This document shows, in pieces, positions 52,511-61,200 of a stretch of 64,000 nt of DNA. Made by a program: the position numbers and the translations under genes. Origin of the DNA: Desulfovibrio fairfieldensis (GTDB taxonomy: Bacteria; Desulfobacterota; Desulfovibrionia; Desulfovibrionales; Desulfovibrionaceae); assembly GCF_001553605.1 (NCBI RefSeq), contig NZ_CP014229.1:772501-836500 (forward strand), in the 5' to 3' direction. A model generated the notes under the pieces. It did no database searches. It was not told the DNA's origin and saw only the letters and a list, made by a program, of their open reading frames with translations. The stretch's first letter is position 1. Each line of letters starts with the position of its first letter.

Positions 52511-54073
52511 TTATGTCTCTTTGAATGAGTAGCCCAACCCCGCCAATAACCGTCCTATGTCCTGTTCGACATCGTTAGCGGCTACCAGAAGCTGCTCTTT
52601 TTGTTTTAAAACATCTGAAAGATCAGTTATACTTTCTGTTTTTTTCACAGATGGAACATATCGCGAAGGGCTCAAATCGTACTCATTCTCAACTATCTCC
52701 GCTAACTCAACTACACGGGAAAAACCATTTATATTCTCATTTTTCGTATATGCATCCACAATTGCATTAATATGCGCAGGTGATAGAATATTTACTCTTT
52801 TTATTGATTCAAAATTTTCAGATGCATTGATAAACAATACATTTTTATCTTTTTTGTTTTTTCTGAAGGAAATAAGGGCTACAGGAATAGCTGTATTATA
52901 AAAAAGCTTATCTGGTAAACCGATGACAGCCTCTATAAAACCCTCTTCAGCCAGATGACTTCGGATCTCTTGTTCCGCTCCCAGACGAACTAAAGATCCC
53001 ATGGAAACAACCATCATCATTCTACCGTGGTCAGGGTGCAAGGTAGATAGCATTGCTTGGATATAAGCAAGATCCGCGAACCGAATTCGAGGAGCTTTAT
53101 ATTTCAGGAGCCCTCTGCGTTTCAATCCATATTCAATTTCAGGGGGCAATTGCTGTGAAAATGGTGGGTTGGTGAGGATAACATCAACACTTCCCGCTTT
53201 AATATTTGGCGACAGTGGCACCTCTGAAAACAGCCCCCCCTGAAATACACCGCCATTACGTGCCCCGCACAAGAACAGACTCATTTGTGTCAGAGAACGG
53301 ACGAAAACATTATGTTCTAACCCGATGAGCTTTTGGTGAGCATTAGACTTAGATCCGGCATAATCCATGGCCGAGAGTAAAAAACCGCCTGAACCGCACA
53401 CAGGATCTAAAAAAGTTTCTTCAGATGTCGGCTTAACGAGCTGTGCCATTAGATCGGAAATTTCAACGGGCGTATAGAAGCCCTCCATGTTTTTGCCTGT
53501 AAAGGTATCGACACGAGATAAAATACGGCGGCAGAGTTTCAACGGCGTACTGCAGTCTTTGTTATTATCAGCCGAAAGAGTAAATCGTACTGCGCTTATG
53601 CAGTTATTCAAAGTCTTGATAAACTCTTCTGCTTTATCCCATGAGCCACCAGGCAGCGACTCTTTAAAATCAATCTGTGCAAAAGCTCCACTTAAAAGAT
53701 CAGGAAATGCTTGCTCAAGGTGATTCAGAGCCTGATGAATTTTTTTACCTGTATAAGCAATGGGAAAAGAAAGTACGTTATCATCCGCAGCATCGGCAGA
53801 TACTGGTTGATTATCGATTGGCCTAAGAGTAGAAAGCTCAGTTCGCCGTTCCCTATATAAGTCGTTCAACCATTTGATAATAAGGAGAGCCATTAAGTAT
53901 TGAGGAGACTGATGAATTCGCCCTTGTTCGCGAAACAAATGAGCGAACTCCCAAACAATGCTGTCAACAGCTTTATTAAAATCGTCCTCACCTTTTTGTC
54001 CCTCAACACTGACCATTATGGTCATTCCTGAGGGAAAATTGGCGACTTCTCTTATAAATTTGGTATTGTCCAT
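52511..54073 (-). CDS. hsdM: Third HsdM-like N6-adenine methyltransferase
   Basis: 520 residues. The N-terminal helical domain differs from the other two copies. The SAM motif is DPVCGSGGFLL (about residue 212), motif IV is NPPFSQQLP (about 290), and the C-terminal IVENEYDLSPSRYVPS fits HsdM. It is more AT-rich than copies 1 and 2 and is separated from them by 170 bp. It follows a half-size HsdS by 15 bp, so these two form their own methylation unit, perhaps sharing HsdR or acting without restriction. Confidence 0.9.
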   Translation of the reverse strand: MDNTKFIREVANFPSGMTIMVSVEGQKGEDDFNKAVDSIVWEFAHLFREQGRIHQSPQYLMALLIIKWLNDLYRERRTELSTLRPIDNQPVSADAADDNVLSFPIAYTGKKIHQALNHLEQAFPDLLSGAFAQIDFKESLPGGSWDKAEEFIKTLNNCISAVRFTLSADNNKDCSTPLKLCRRILSRVDTFTGKNMEGFYTPVEISDLMAQLVKPTSEETFLDPVCGSGGFLLSAMDYAGSKSNAHQKLIGLEHNVFVRSLTQMSLFLCGARNGGVFQGGLFSEVPLSPNIKAGSVDVILTNPPFSQQLPPEIEYGLKRRGLLKYKAPRIRFADLAYIQAMLSTLHPDHGRMMMVVSMGSLVRLGAEQEIRSHLAEEGFIEAVIGLPDKLFYNTAIPVALISFRKNKKDKNVLFINASENFESIKRVNILSPAHINAIVDAYTKNENINGFSRVVELAEIVENEYDLSPSRYVPSVKKTESITDLSDVLKQKEQLLVAANDVEQDIGRLLAGLGYSFKET

Positions 54074-54088
54074 GATTCGTCCCTACCA

Positions 54089-54679
54089 TTATTCAGCAGT
54101 CAACTCTTTTTCCGCCACTGCGTCTAAGATGCTCTGATTATGAACCACAATATTGCCCAGTAACATGTTGTGTTCCATAATTTTTTCTCCAAGATTGAGT
54201 AGTTCGCGCTGGCGTTTTATCGTTGGGATTACGATCTGCATTGCTCGAATTTCACTCATCCGGATACTACGGACGGTTGAGCCAGTCTCTTTGGCGGCAT
54301 AGTAAGCTTTGGCCGGCTTTTGATTAAGCTGCCAAGCCAAAAACTCCGGCAAAATTAACTGCGGCTCCGTGACCCTGATTCGGATCCGAAAAAATTGTGA
54401 TGAAGCGACTGTGGGTTTTCGCACTTCCGAGAGAAAAAAAGCAGAATAATTGGAACCTCTCATACTAAAAAGCAAGTCGGATGGTTTAAGTAGATGCTTC
54501 TCTCCTGGAAAATCTTTGATCCTAAGCACTTCTTTCCAGTCTATATTTTTGCCGAACCGCACATCGCGGAGCTGGAGAACGTAAACATTACCATTTGGGT
54601 CATGTTCCAGCCGCGAGCGAAATGTATGGCTGGAGGCAAAGTTTGCGATTTCCTCAAGTTTTGTTACTACTTTCTGCAT
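54089..54679 (-). CDS. hsdS: Half-size HsdS-like specificity subunit (single target-recognition domain)
   Basis: 196 residues, about half a normal S subunit, with one recognition domain and one conserved helix (VIPTIKRQRELLNLGEKIMEHN). The segment LPEFLAWQLNQKPAKAYY and the GSTVRSIRMSEIRAMQIVIP motif are typical of the restriction-modification type I S domain. A single-domain S subunit can dimerise and recognise a palindromic bipartite site. It is the first gene of the half-S/third-M pair. It could also be a truncated relic, but the frame is intact and has a ribosome site (AGGG). Confidence 0.85.
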   Translation of the reverse strand: MQKVVTKLEEIANFASSHTFRSRLEHDPNGNVYVLQLRDVRFGKNIDWKEVLRIKDFPGEKHLLKPSDLLFSMRGSNYSAFFLSEVRKPTVASSQFFRIRIRVTEPQLILPEFLAWQLNQKPAKAYYAAKETGSTVRSIRMSEIRAMQIVIPTIKRQRELLNLGEKIMEHNMLLGNIVVHNQSILDAVAEKELTAE

Positions 54680-54860
54680 ACAAATCCCTGTGCAGGTATC
54701 TCGCTTGAAGTCGTCTTGAGCAAAAGGGGAAAATCAGTTATATTTTTCAAATGAAGGGTACCCCTGACCTGCGACGACTTCGTTTGGGCAGGTAGCCTAA
54801 GTTAGGTCAGATGTTGCAGCATCTAGCCTTTTTTGTGTGGCTCTCAACATATGACACCTC

Positions 54861-55091
54861 TTAGTAGGCTACCTCAAATTGAGGAGAAGCACCGTTGGAC
54901 TCGGGCTCAAAGATGAAACTCCCGCGCTTGTGGATAAAAAGCGCTGCGCCCCGTTTCTTGCACAAGCGCTCTCCCAAATGCACAGCCTGGCTGAGGGTTA
55001 CGGCGCGAACCGATGCCCGGCTCGCGCCATCGCGACGAACTTGCCAGCCACCTCGAAGGTGGGGCGTGATCCGGTAGACAATTGAAGTCAT
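54861..55091 (-). CDS. DUF2188-like small protein
   Basis: 76 residues with a strong GGAGG ribosome site. The pattern PHLRGGWQVRRDGASRASVRAVTLSQAVHLG, broken here at RRDGASRA, followed by AALFIHKRGSFIFE fits DUF2188, whose members share GGWxVxxxGAxRAS and a LxIHxxxG element. The fold is small and beta-alpha. The function is unknown, but such genes are common on mobile elements. Transcription starts in the region with two CTTTAG/CTAAAG palindromes just upstream. Confidence 0.75.
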   Translation of the reverse strand: MTSIVYRITPHLRGGWQVRRDGASRASVRAVTLSQAVHLGERLCKKRGAALFIHKRGSFIFEPESNGASPQFEVAY

Positions 55092-55108
55092 ACCACCTCC
55101 TATACTAA

Positions 55109-55191
55109 AGTCTTTAGGGGATTCTAAAGACTAAGGAGGCACGATACGCTCCTTCTAACCCTAAGTCAATATCTTTAGTGTCCACTAAAGA
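55109..55191. promoter_or_regulatory. Two CTTTAG/CTAAAG palindromes, probable repressor operators
   Basis: AGTCTTTAG-GGGATT-CTAAAGACT (55109-55132) and TCTTTAGTG-TC-CACTAAAGA (55172-55191) are both perfect inverted repeats with 9-bp arms, centres 61 bp apart. A further half site, TCTAAAGGA, lies near 55213. They precede the DUF2188 gene on the minus strand. The shared core TCTTTAG suggests one dimeric regulator. Confidence 0.65.
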
Positions 55192-55236
55192 ACTATTGCT
55201 CTAACTAACTTTTCTAAAGGAGGCGTTGAAGGACTT

Positions 55237-55329
55237 GATCCGCTGCTAGGCTTTTCTATCAGGCCCAGCGGCCTGTCAGAGGCGGAGCCACGCACTACTA
55301 CGGCAACCGAAGTGAACACGCTGGAAGTG
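55237..55329 (-). pseudogene. Short decayed copy of the 57635-57886 gene
   Basis: About 93 bp closely resemble 57741-57830, including the identical run TTTTCTATCAGGCCCAG and CTGTCAGAGGCGG. On the minus strand it would encode the RGSASDR-x-LGLIEK segment, but frames are broken upstream and no start exists. It is a relic of duplication or of an earlier related element. The rest of 55192-55475 has no gene. Confidence 0.65.
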
Positions 55330-55432
55330 GAAAGGCTCAGTATCAGCAGAGGTATTTATCGGAGTCAAACCAAAACCGTGACGGCCGGGAACTGTTCGTG
55401 TGAATGTTTCTTGGGGACATGTGCAAATAATT

Positions 55433-55468
55433 AGAGGGAGAGGTTGATAGGCACCTTCTCCCTCTGGT
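55433..55468. terminator. Terminator-like hairpin after the RepA-like gene
   Basis: AGAGGGAGAGGT (55433-55444) pairs with ACCTTCTCCCTCT (about 55455-55467) with one bulged T. It lies just past the stop of the 55476 gene on the minus strand and is followed there by AATTATTT. Confidence 0.6.
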
Positions 55469-55475
55469 AAGAAAA

Positions 55476-57443
55476 CTACTCGTCATCTGCCCGTGAAATC
55501 CCCCGGAAAAGGAAGTCATGAGCCTTTTCTGGAGTTGTCTCCACTTCACTCCAATTCCCCTCTATGAAAACATGTTCGCCATTTTCCTGTACTCTTTCCG
55601 TTAAAACGAAATATCGCCATCCAGGCGGGTCCATGTCGCTGCTATCCGGCAGAAAATAGCAGAAGTATTTCCCTTCGAGATATTGGGCCTCAACCATTTT
55701 TTGAACGGTCACCTTAAGGCAAACGCGTGGAAGTGATATAAAGGTGTCAAACTGCCTGCGGTTATCCTCAGTAAACGTGCCGCCAGGCATACGAGGATCT
55801 TCAACAAGGATTCTGTTATCCACAAACGCATCGACAGCTTCATTGCTGAAAAATCCCTCCGCACAGCAACAGACTATCGGGTCGCTCATTGTATTTTGCC
55901 AGCTTTCCACCAATGCCAAGAACTTTTCGAGATGCTCCTGTGGCGTGCAAGTCGGAAACAAGCTCTCCAACGAGTCGAGGCAAAGAACCTCAGCCCGTGC
56001 TGTTCTATATCTGGCAACGAGAATCTGAGCGAGTTCAGAAGGCTCCACGGGCAATCCTGAATTGTTACTGGCAGAAAGTATCTCGCAAAGTTTGACCCTG
56101 ACTATGCCGTGTTTCGGAAAATCTGCCTCCACCCGCTCGTACCAGACATCACTCTCCCCATGGCTTGCCGTATCGATGTAAAGCTCTCTGCGCGTGGGAC
56201 GCCTGACAAATCGCCAGAATGTATCCACTCCCAAATCCAGCCCAAACGCCAAATTTAGGGCGAATATGCTGCGGGCCTGATTGTCCTTCCCCTGAATAAG
56301 TGTAATCGCTCTATCTATAACCATTGCGGACAAGCTTTCGGCATCAAGAGCCGGCATGGACACAACACGTGCGGGAATAGGTTTGCCGGGCACGAGAGAT
56401 AGTATTACAGGTGTGCAATTCTTTTTGATGCCCGAATATTCAAGCCATTCAGCATACTCTTGGAGTGGAATGGAGTTTTCAAAAATGGTTTTGAATATGG
56501 TTTTTTCTTCGGTGAATGCCGCCTGGGTTCGGCAGTATGTATTTTCTCTGTCCCAGATGGAGTGCAGTTTCGGATTGCCTTGATCGCAGGCAACGACTGG
56601 TACCGTGCATATTTTCACTAGCGCTTCATTTTTCTCAAACAAAAGACCGACTTGACCCGCCTCAACGAATCCTTTTTCGTATGCTGCCGGAATGAAATAC
56701 ACCAATCGTCCCGCAAAGTATCTTAAATCAATACTACCAGAGCCACTCGCACCAACGACTATTGCCTGATCTTTCATTTCGCTGGCAGCCAAATTGTTTT
56801 GATAATCTTCCAACGCTGCCGCAACGATTGGGTCAGAACAATAAATGAGCGCTGCATGGGGGAGGTCCCGCATCTTTTTTTGATTGATTGGCCGTTTATG
56901 CCCCTGGCTCATCCCCATCCTCAAAGCAAGTTTTTTACCATGAAAATCATCTACTTCCCTTACAAAGAAAGGAATGGAAAAATACGTGTCTCCCAAGGCG
57001 TAGAAAGCGATAAAGCCACTGACACGGCCGTCAGGCGCGGCCAAGGTATGAATATGCTTGCGGACAAAAGTCAACTGTTCATAGTGACAGGTCTCGGGTA
57101 TTTGCCGGTGAAGCGCAAAATCGCCGAAATGTTCCGGAATGGAATCGGCCAGATCAATAACCTCCCGTATAGTCTCGGTGAAGCATGATTCAGCGAAATG
57201 GCCGAAGTTAGCAGCCAACTCCATGGTGGCCGCATGGACGTTGGTTCCGACCTCAAGGGCGTATGCTTCAACCAGAGAAGTACAAATCTTTCCTGTTTCA
57301 CGATGTTGCCAAATACCGGGTTGAACTCGGGAAAAGTAATAGCCGCCGAGTTCCGGAAGGTTAAAAATGTCATCCTCGTGTTCATGCATTCGTTCCAATA
57401 TCGCCGCAATAAGTTTCATGTTGTTCAATTCTATTTGAGTCAT
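55476..57443 (-). CDS. RepA/primase-helicase-like ATPase with degenerate P-loop
   Basis: 655 residues from the ATG at 57443 (GAAGGG about 8 nt upstream). The N-terminal half (about 1-290) resembles the primase-like part of mobile-element replication proteins. The second half looks like a RecA/KaiC-type AAA_25 domain: TLIQGKDNQARSIFALNLAFGL, written here as TLIQGKDNQARS and IFALNLAFGL (about residue 385), then RRELYIDTASHGESDVWY, a LYID strand with Walker-B-like placement, and VLCLDSLESLF. The P-loop GKDNQARS lacks the GK(S/T) lysine-serine pair, so ATP hydrolysis may be altered or lost. It is the likely replication initiator of the element. Confidence 0.6.
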   Translation of the reverse strand: MTQIELNNMKLIAAILERMHEHEDDIFNLPELGGYYFSRVQPGIWQHRETGKICTSLVEAYALEVGTNVHAATMELAANFGHFAESCFTETIREVIDLADSIPEHFGDFALHRQIPETCHYEQLTFVRKHIHTLAAPDGRVSGFIAFYALGDTYFSIPFFVREVDDFHGKKLALRMGMSQGHKRPINQKKMRDLPHAALIYCSDPIVAAALEDYQNNLAASEMKDQAIVVGASGSGSIDLRYFAGRLVYFIPAAYEKGFVEAGQVGLLFEKNEALVKICTVPVVACDQGNPKLHSIWDRENTYCRTQAAFTEEKTIFKTIFENSIPLQEYAEWLEYSGIKKNCTPVILSLVPGKPIPARVVSMPALDAESLSAMVIDRAITLIQGKDNQARSIFALNLAFGLDLGVDTFWRFVRRPTRRELYIDTASHGESDVWYERVEADFPKHGIVRVKLCEILSASNNSGLPVEPSELAQILVARYRTARAEVLCLDSLESLFPTCTPQEHLEKFLALVESWQNTMSDPIVCCCAEGFFSNEAVDAFVDNRILVEDPRMPGGTFTEDNRRQFDTFISLPRVCLKVTVQKMVEAQYLEGKYFCYFLPDSSDMDPPGWRYFVLTERVQENGEHVFIEGNWSEVETTPEKAHDFLFRGISRADDE

Positions 57444-57642
57444 TACATTTCCCTTCATTGAATTTTTTCAAATCCACTCCAAAAAACACATCCTTTGCCT
57501 CTGGCTCACAAAGTATGGCTGCGGTGTTTTTTATATATTTTGACAGGCTTGAGTCAGAAAAACCGGGGTGCCTATAAATCAGGTACGGCACCCCGGCGGA
57601 TGAAGCAGCAACAAAAGACTTGCTGGCTGCCCGGTTATTCAT
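57382..57642 (-). CDS. Possible small protein overlapping the RepA-like gene start
   Basis: 86 residues. The ATG at 57642 overlaps the stop of the 57635 gene (ATGAATAA), and the 3' end overlaps the first 62 nt of the RepA-like gene in another frame. No separate ribosome site is needed if translation is coupled. The segment SAGVPYLIYRHPGFSDSSLSKYI, split at RHPG, has a plausible globular composition; no family was recognised. The long overlap makes it uncertain. Confidence 0.45.
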   Translation of the reverse strand: MNNRAASKSFVAASSAGVPYLIYRHPGFSDSSLSKYIKNTAAILCEPEAKDVFFGVDLKKFNEGKCNDSNRIEQHETYCGDIGTNA

Positions 57643-57886
57643 TCTCGTATCTTGATAGAGTGCCTATTATTAGCGATGCCTCCGCCGAACTCAGCTCCAT
57701 GAGACTTTTTCCAAAACGTATTTCCACCAGATTGTCGCCCGATCCGTGGCTGAGTTTTTCTATCAGGCCCAGTTGCCTGTCAGAGGCGGAACCACGTGGC
57801 ACATCAAAAGAAGTGAACAAGCAGGAAGACGTTGAGCCCTCCAGCCCCGCGTAAGAATCCTGCAACGAATCCGAAAGTTTTTTCAT
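57635..57886 (-). CDS. Small protein of the replication module, unknown
   Basis: 83 residues from the ATG at 57886 (GGAG 6 nt upstream); ATG 57898 is less likely. It contains FDVPRGSASDRQLGLIEKL and HGSGDNLVEIRFGKSLMELS, and it ends in SAEASLIIGTLSRYENE. The pattern (SxRQLxLIxKL ... LSxxEASxLI) recalls small domains tied to Gp2 or primase genes on satellites, where a DUF3072-like motif is present, but this is not certain. A decayed partial copy lies at 55237-55329. Confidence 0.6.
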   Translation of the reverse strand: MKKLSDSLQDSYAGLEGSTSSCLFTSFDVPRGSASDRQLGLIEKLSHGSGDNLVEIRFGKSLMELSSAEASLIIGTLSRYENE

Positions 57887-58013
57887 TGTCATCTCCATTT
57901 TGTTGCCGTCCGGGCGGCCAAGTCAGCCAACACCCAACAGCACTACTTCTCCAAAAAGAAAGGCTGCGCCGTTGGAATACTCCAATGGATGCAGCCGACT
58001 TTATTTTCCGCAT

Positions 58014-58674
58014 TTACTCTGAGTTTGCTCTGGAAACCCGTGTTCCACGAACCATCCATACCCCTTTTGGGCGGTATTCCTTGCCTCTCACTTTGAAGGG
58101 GTAGCTATTGTAGTGAAACGAGTCCTGCTTTATCTGCTGAAAATCAGGAGAGGCCCGATCCAGAAGATGGAACTTTTCGCAGTAGTGGACCAGGCCCGAG
58201 CCGTTCTCCACACCGAGAGCTGCTTCCCAAGCCCTGGAAGCCCTTTTCTGAACATCACGAGGATCCCTCTTGGCGTTCCCGTTGACCAATAACATGCGCG
58301 TGCGGATTCTTATCCGCGCCGTGCTGCTCACAGACGATGGTGACGGACGGATCCACCTGGTGCTTGGGGACTCTGTTTGGTTCGTTCCTTCGTTTTCCCC
58401 GGAGTCTACCGTGCTCCGGCAGGATGTTGTTCCTTTCAAGATCCCTGACGAGATTTTTGTTGAAAACGGTGATGGCATTGGATGACGGTTCTACCGAACC
58501 GTCTTGAGGATAACGAATAACAACGCCGGTGATGAGTACCTTGCTGTGGTTTTCTGTCATCGACTCCAGCTTGCTTTGAAGTATTCCGAGCCCTTTGCTA
58601 TAGCAGCCTAATCCTCTTTCTTTGTCTGAGTTGACAGGGAATCCGTTGAATGTCGGTTCATACGTTATGTCCAT
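58014..58674 (-). pseudogene. Inovirus Gp2 / YagK-like replication gene with a frameshift
   Basis: The frame from the ATG at 58674 (AAGG 8 nt upstream) reads through DPSVTIVCEQHGADKNPHAHV and then runs off into a stop at 58255. A second frame, ending at 58014, continues the family pattern exactly from there (LLVNGNAKRDPRDVQKRASR, then GSGLVHYCEKF and a final GKEYRPKGVWMVRGTR). A single missing base near 58284-58290 would join HAHV to LLLVNG, the conserved HxH-x-LLLxNG motif of the family. The gene is probably inactive unless the frameshift is programmed or a sequencing error. Confidence 0.8.
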
Positions 58675-58821
58675 AACACGTACCTTTTTGTTACAATTAC
58701 TTATAAAGCAATTACCCTAATCCGAGCAGAGCGATGAGCTTATTCCGGCAAGCGGTATCATACAGCCATGCTCTTTACCCCTTTCCTTCGCATGCAATGT
58801 TAGGGGAATAAATTTCCAACC

Positions 58822-58859
58822 ATGAAAAAAGCACCCCTTCCAAAATATGGGAGGGGTGC
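58822..58859 (-). terminator. Terminator after the AlpA-like gene
   Basis: On the minus strand GCACCCCT pairs with AGGGGTGC (58831-58838 and 58852-58859) around a CCCATATTTTGGA loop region, followed by TTTTTTC. It lies 16 bp past the stop of the 58875 gene. Confidence 0.88.
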
Positions 58860-58874
58860 GTCAATCAGGTCGGC

Positions 58875-59105
58875 TCACACGTCTTTGACCTTTTTCTTGA
58901 GCCAATCGATCAGTGCCTGCTTGGGATAAGCCACCCTGAGCCCGAAACGAACCCGTTCTGCGGGGCCGGTACCCAGATTGTCTTCGTTGGCGGCCGTCTT
59001 GTTGGCGACCAGCCCGCCGGTAATGGAATGGATATGCGTTCTGGGCACAAGGGGTGGAAGCTCCCTTTCCAGGCGATCAAAAAAATCCTGTGTCGTGGTG
59101 TTCAT
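58875..59105 (-). CDS. AlpA-like small DNA-binding protein (probable excisionase)
   Basis: 76 residues from the ATG at 59105 (AGGAGG 6-11 nt upstream). The sequence LPPLVPRTHIHSITGGLVAN, followed by KTAANEDNLGTGPAERVRFG and KQALIDWLKK, fits a winged helix-turn-helix of the AlpA/excisionase type: a short recognition helix, an N-x-D-x3-GP turn and a C-terminal W. P4-like satellites carry such a protein to drive excision and control the integrase. It is divergent from the 580-residue unknown gene. Confidence 0.7.
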   Translation of the reverse strand: MNTTTQDFFDRLERELPPLVPRTHIHSITGGLVANKTAANEDNLGTGPAERVRFGLRVAYPKQALIDWLKKKVKDV

Positions 59106-59298
59106 GACATCCTCCTGAGGTTGAAATTCTCCAGCCGCCAGTGACGGCACAGGATGATGTGGGCAAATATTTTTTTATAAACTTTGATCTAGCTCAGCAT
59201 AAACACTGCACAAATTTTCTCTTGGTAATTATGGAGTTATGAATTACTGTCGAAGTGTCGTAACTTTTTTTGCGTTCTAAAAATGAGAACTGATAGCT

Positions 59299-61041
59299 AT
59301 GAATGGAAATTCTGACTCCCCAAATTCCGCCCTCTCTACACGTTTGTCTGAAGCAGAACGAAATGACGCCATGAGGAAGGAAAATCTCGTCAAAATCCGG
59401 CGTCTGTGTCCCATCGTGAACGGCGCTTTTTCCGATGAAAAGCATTCCGCTCAGCCTCACGCATGGGTCAAGCAGATTATTCGGACCTACACCTGGGCTC
59501 TTGGCTTCATCATGCCATACAAAACCGACATCAACCCTGGTTTGCTACAGTGTAAAAAACTATCAGTTCTTGACGGATGTAAAAAGACTTGCGGAGTTCT
59601 CAGCCCGTTGGAATTCGCGCATGAGGAGATACGTTTTGTTAATATGCGAGAACGCAGAGATGCCGATAGGAAATATGCATTCAATTTGGCTGTGGCTGCG
59701 GAGCTAGCTCCGCAGCGTATTTTCCCTGAATCATTTCATTCTGCTTGCCTTGAAATAGCCAGTGGTAATGTGGATAGAATCGGCATAGCCGCTGCTTTCA
59801 TAATTTCCGCTTTGGCCACGGCGAGCCAGGGAAAAGTATTATTTACCGAGCATCAGCAAAAGAAACTGACCAGGTTTTTCCCTCTAGCCATTACAGAACC
59901 CCAGTATAAGGGAGAGATGCAAGAAATATTGGATAAAGCATTCCAGCCTTTGCTTGAATATCAAAGAGGTCTGGCAGAAGGCATATCTGGAACTGATATA
60001 GCAAGGAAAAAAGAAATAGCCCGTCTTCGGCGTCAATTAAAAAAGGAAGTGACAGGCTCAAAAGACTATAAAGAGTTGGGCGCAAAGCTCAAACGACTTT
60101 TAACAATGCCGAAGGAAAAGAGACTGCTGATTGAAAAATACACTCCAATGAAATTTTTCAAGCAGATCATGGAACATCCGGAAAGTTGCGGCATCGTTGA
60201 TCCAGATGGCAATTTCTTTCAGGAATTGCAAAAGAATACTCGCGGCACCAACGATGTCGCCCGGTTCATGGCGCCGGTAAAAACTGCAGCCAGCATTCAG
60301 TTTGAAGATCAATACGGCCAACGCTATAGAGCCCCGCAGCGCGACTTTTTTTACGCAGGTGTCGTTACCTATAAGGAATTTTACTCGTTGCACGCTCTTC
60401 GGAGAACATCTTTCCGTAATTTGTTCAATTCGCTCTTTCCAATAACAGATGGTCTTTCTCCTCCTCCGGTAGCAGCGAAAAGTGCGGAACGGTATAGTGA
60501 TCGAATGGCAGCCATCATCCGCACAATACAACTTATGGAGCCAATCACCCACTCAGTGACCAGCCACACCTCTTGCCCGGTTTTTGGGCAAGATGGCTGC
60601 CCTCCGGAATTTCGGCTCCTATGCAATATGCTGAATGTTTACATTACACTATATGAGAAAGGACCACATTCTCTTGTCAATAATGAACTGGCCGGAGCTT
60701 GTTTTGCGGAGGCGTTGTTTTATAGCCGAAACCATTTCCAGAATGCTCCGCCAGTAAGTGCTGCCTTCAGCGTGGCGACCAGGATCAAAAAGTTCCTGCT
60801 CCGCAGAAAACTTCGCTACTTTCGTTTACGCCTCTTACAACATGATGTTCTGAGCAACCTGAAAAGAACTGATATTCAGAAGGCGATTGACTGGATGATT
60901 GACGAGGGCGACATAGCTGAGGTGCATCCTCAGTTCGACATATCGAATAGAGAAAGGGCCAGCCAACTATACATTTTCAATCAGGACAAATATATGCCGT
61001 CGCCACAGAATAATCTGCCGTATGTCAACAAGCTGAGATAG
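59299..61041 (+). CDS. Unknown 580-residue protein near the right end of the element
   Basis: 580 residues, AT-rich and unlike the host genes in composition. The start at 59299 has only a weak site (GAGAACTGATAGCT); no other start is better. It has no signal peptide. Residues about 230-260 form a basic helix (RKKEIARLRRQLKKEV). Residues about 530-560 (LKRTDIQKAIDWMIDEGDIAEV) look like a winged helix. Cysteine-bearing segments SHTSCPVFGQDGCPPEF and CKKTCGVLSP could bind metal. No family was recognised. It is divergent from the AlpA-like gene and lies next to the putative right attachment site, so it may belong to the mobility or maintenance functions. Confidence 0.7.
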   Translation: MNGNSDSPNSALSTRLSEAERNDAMRKENLVKIRRLCPIVNGAFSDEKHSAQPHAWVKQIIRTYTWALGFIMPYKTDINPGLLQCKKLSVLDGCKKTCGVLSPLEFAHEEIRFVNMRERRDADRKYAFNLAVAAELAPQRIFPESFHSACLEIASGNVDRIGIAAAFIISALATASQGKVLFTEHQQKKLTRFFPLAITEPQYKGEMQEILDKAFQPLLEYQRGLAEGISGTDIARKKEIARLRRQLKKEVTGSKDYKELGAKLKRLLTMPKEKRLLIEKYTPMKFFKQIMEHPESCGIVDPDGNFFQELQKNTRGTNDVARFMAPVKTAASIQFEDQYGQRYRAPQRDFFYAGVVTYKEFYSLHALRRTSFRNLFNSLFPITDGLSPPPVAAKSAERYSDRMAAIIRTIQLMEPITHSVTSHTSCPVFGQDGCPPEFRLLCNMLNVYITLYEKGPHSLVNNELAGACFAEALFYSRNHFQNAPPVSAAFSVATRIKKFLLRRKLRYFRLRLLQHDVLSNLKRTDIQKAIDWMIDEGDIAEVHPQFDISNRERASQLYIFNQDKYMPSPQNNLPYVNKLR

Positions 61042-61200
61042 CGTAGCGGGCGCGATTCCGGCATTTTCTTGCATTTGGTGGAGGCATTCGCTACACTCGA
61101 ACTCACACGCCGGAGCGGGACTGTGATACGGGAGAAACGCCATAATCCCGCGTCGTCCCTGGCCTTCCCAAGACTCAAACTCCTGCCCCCAAACGCACCT

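Noticed and set aside
54680..54860. Open frame 54494-54754 on the plus strand near the half-size hsdS
   Set aside because: It is antisense to the half-size hsdS, without a start signal. The gap itself shows only a weak AGATG/CATCT hairpin.
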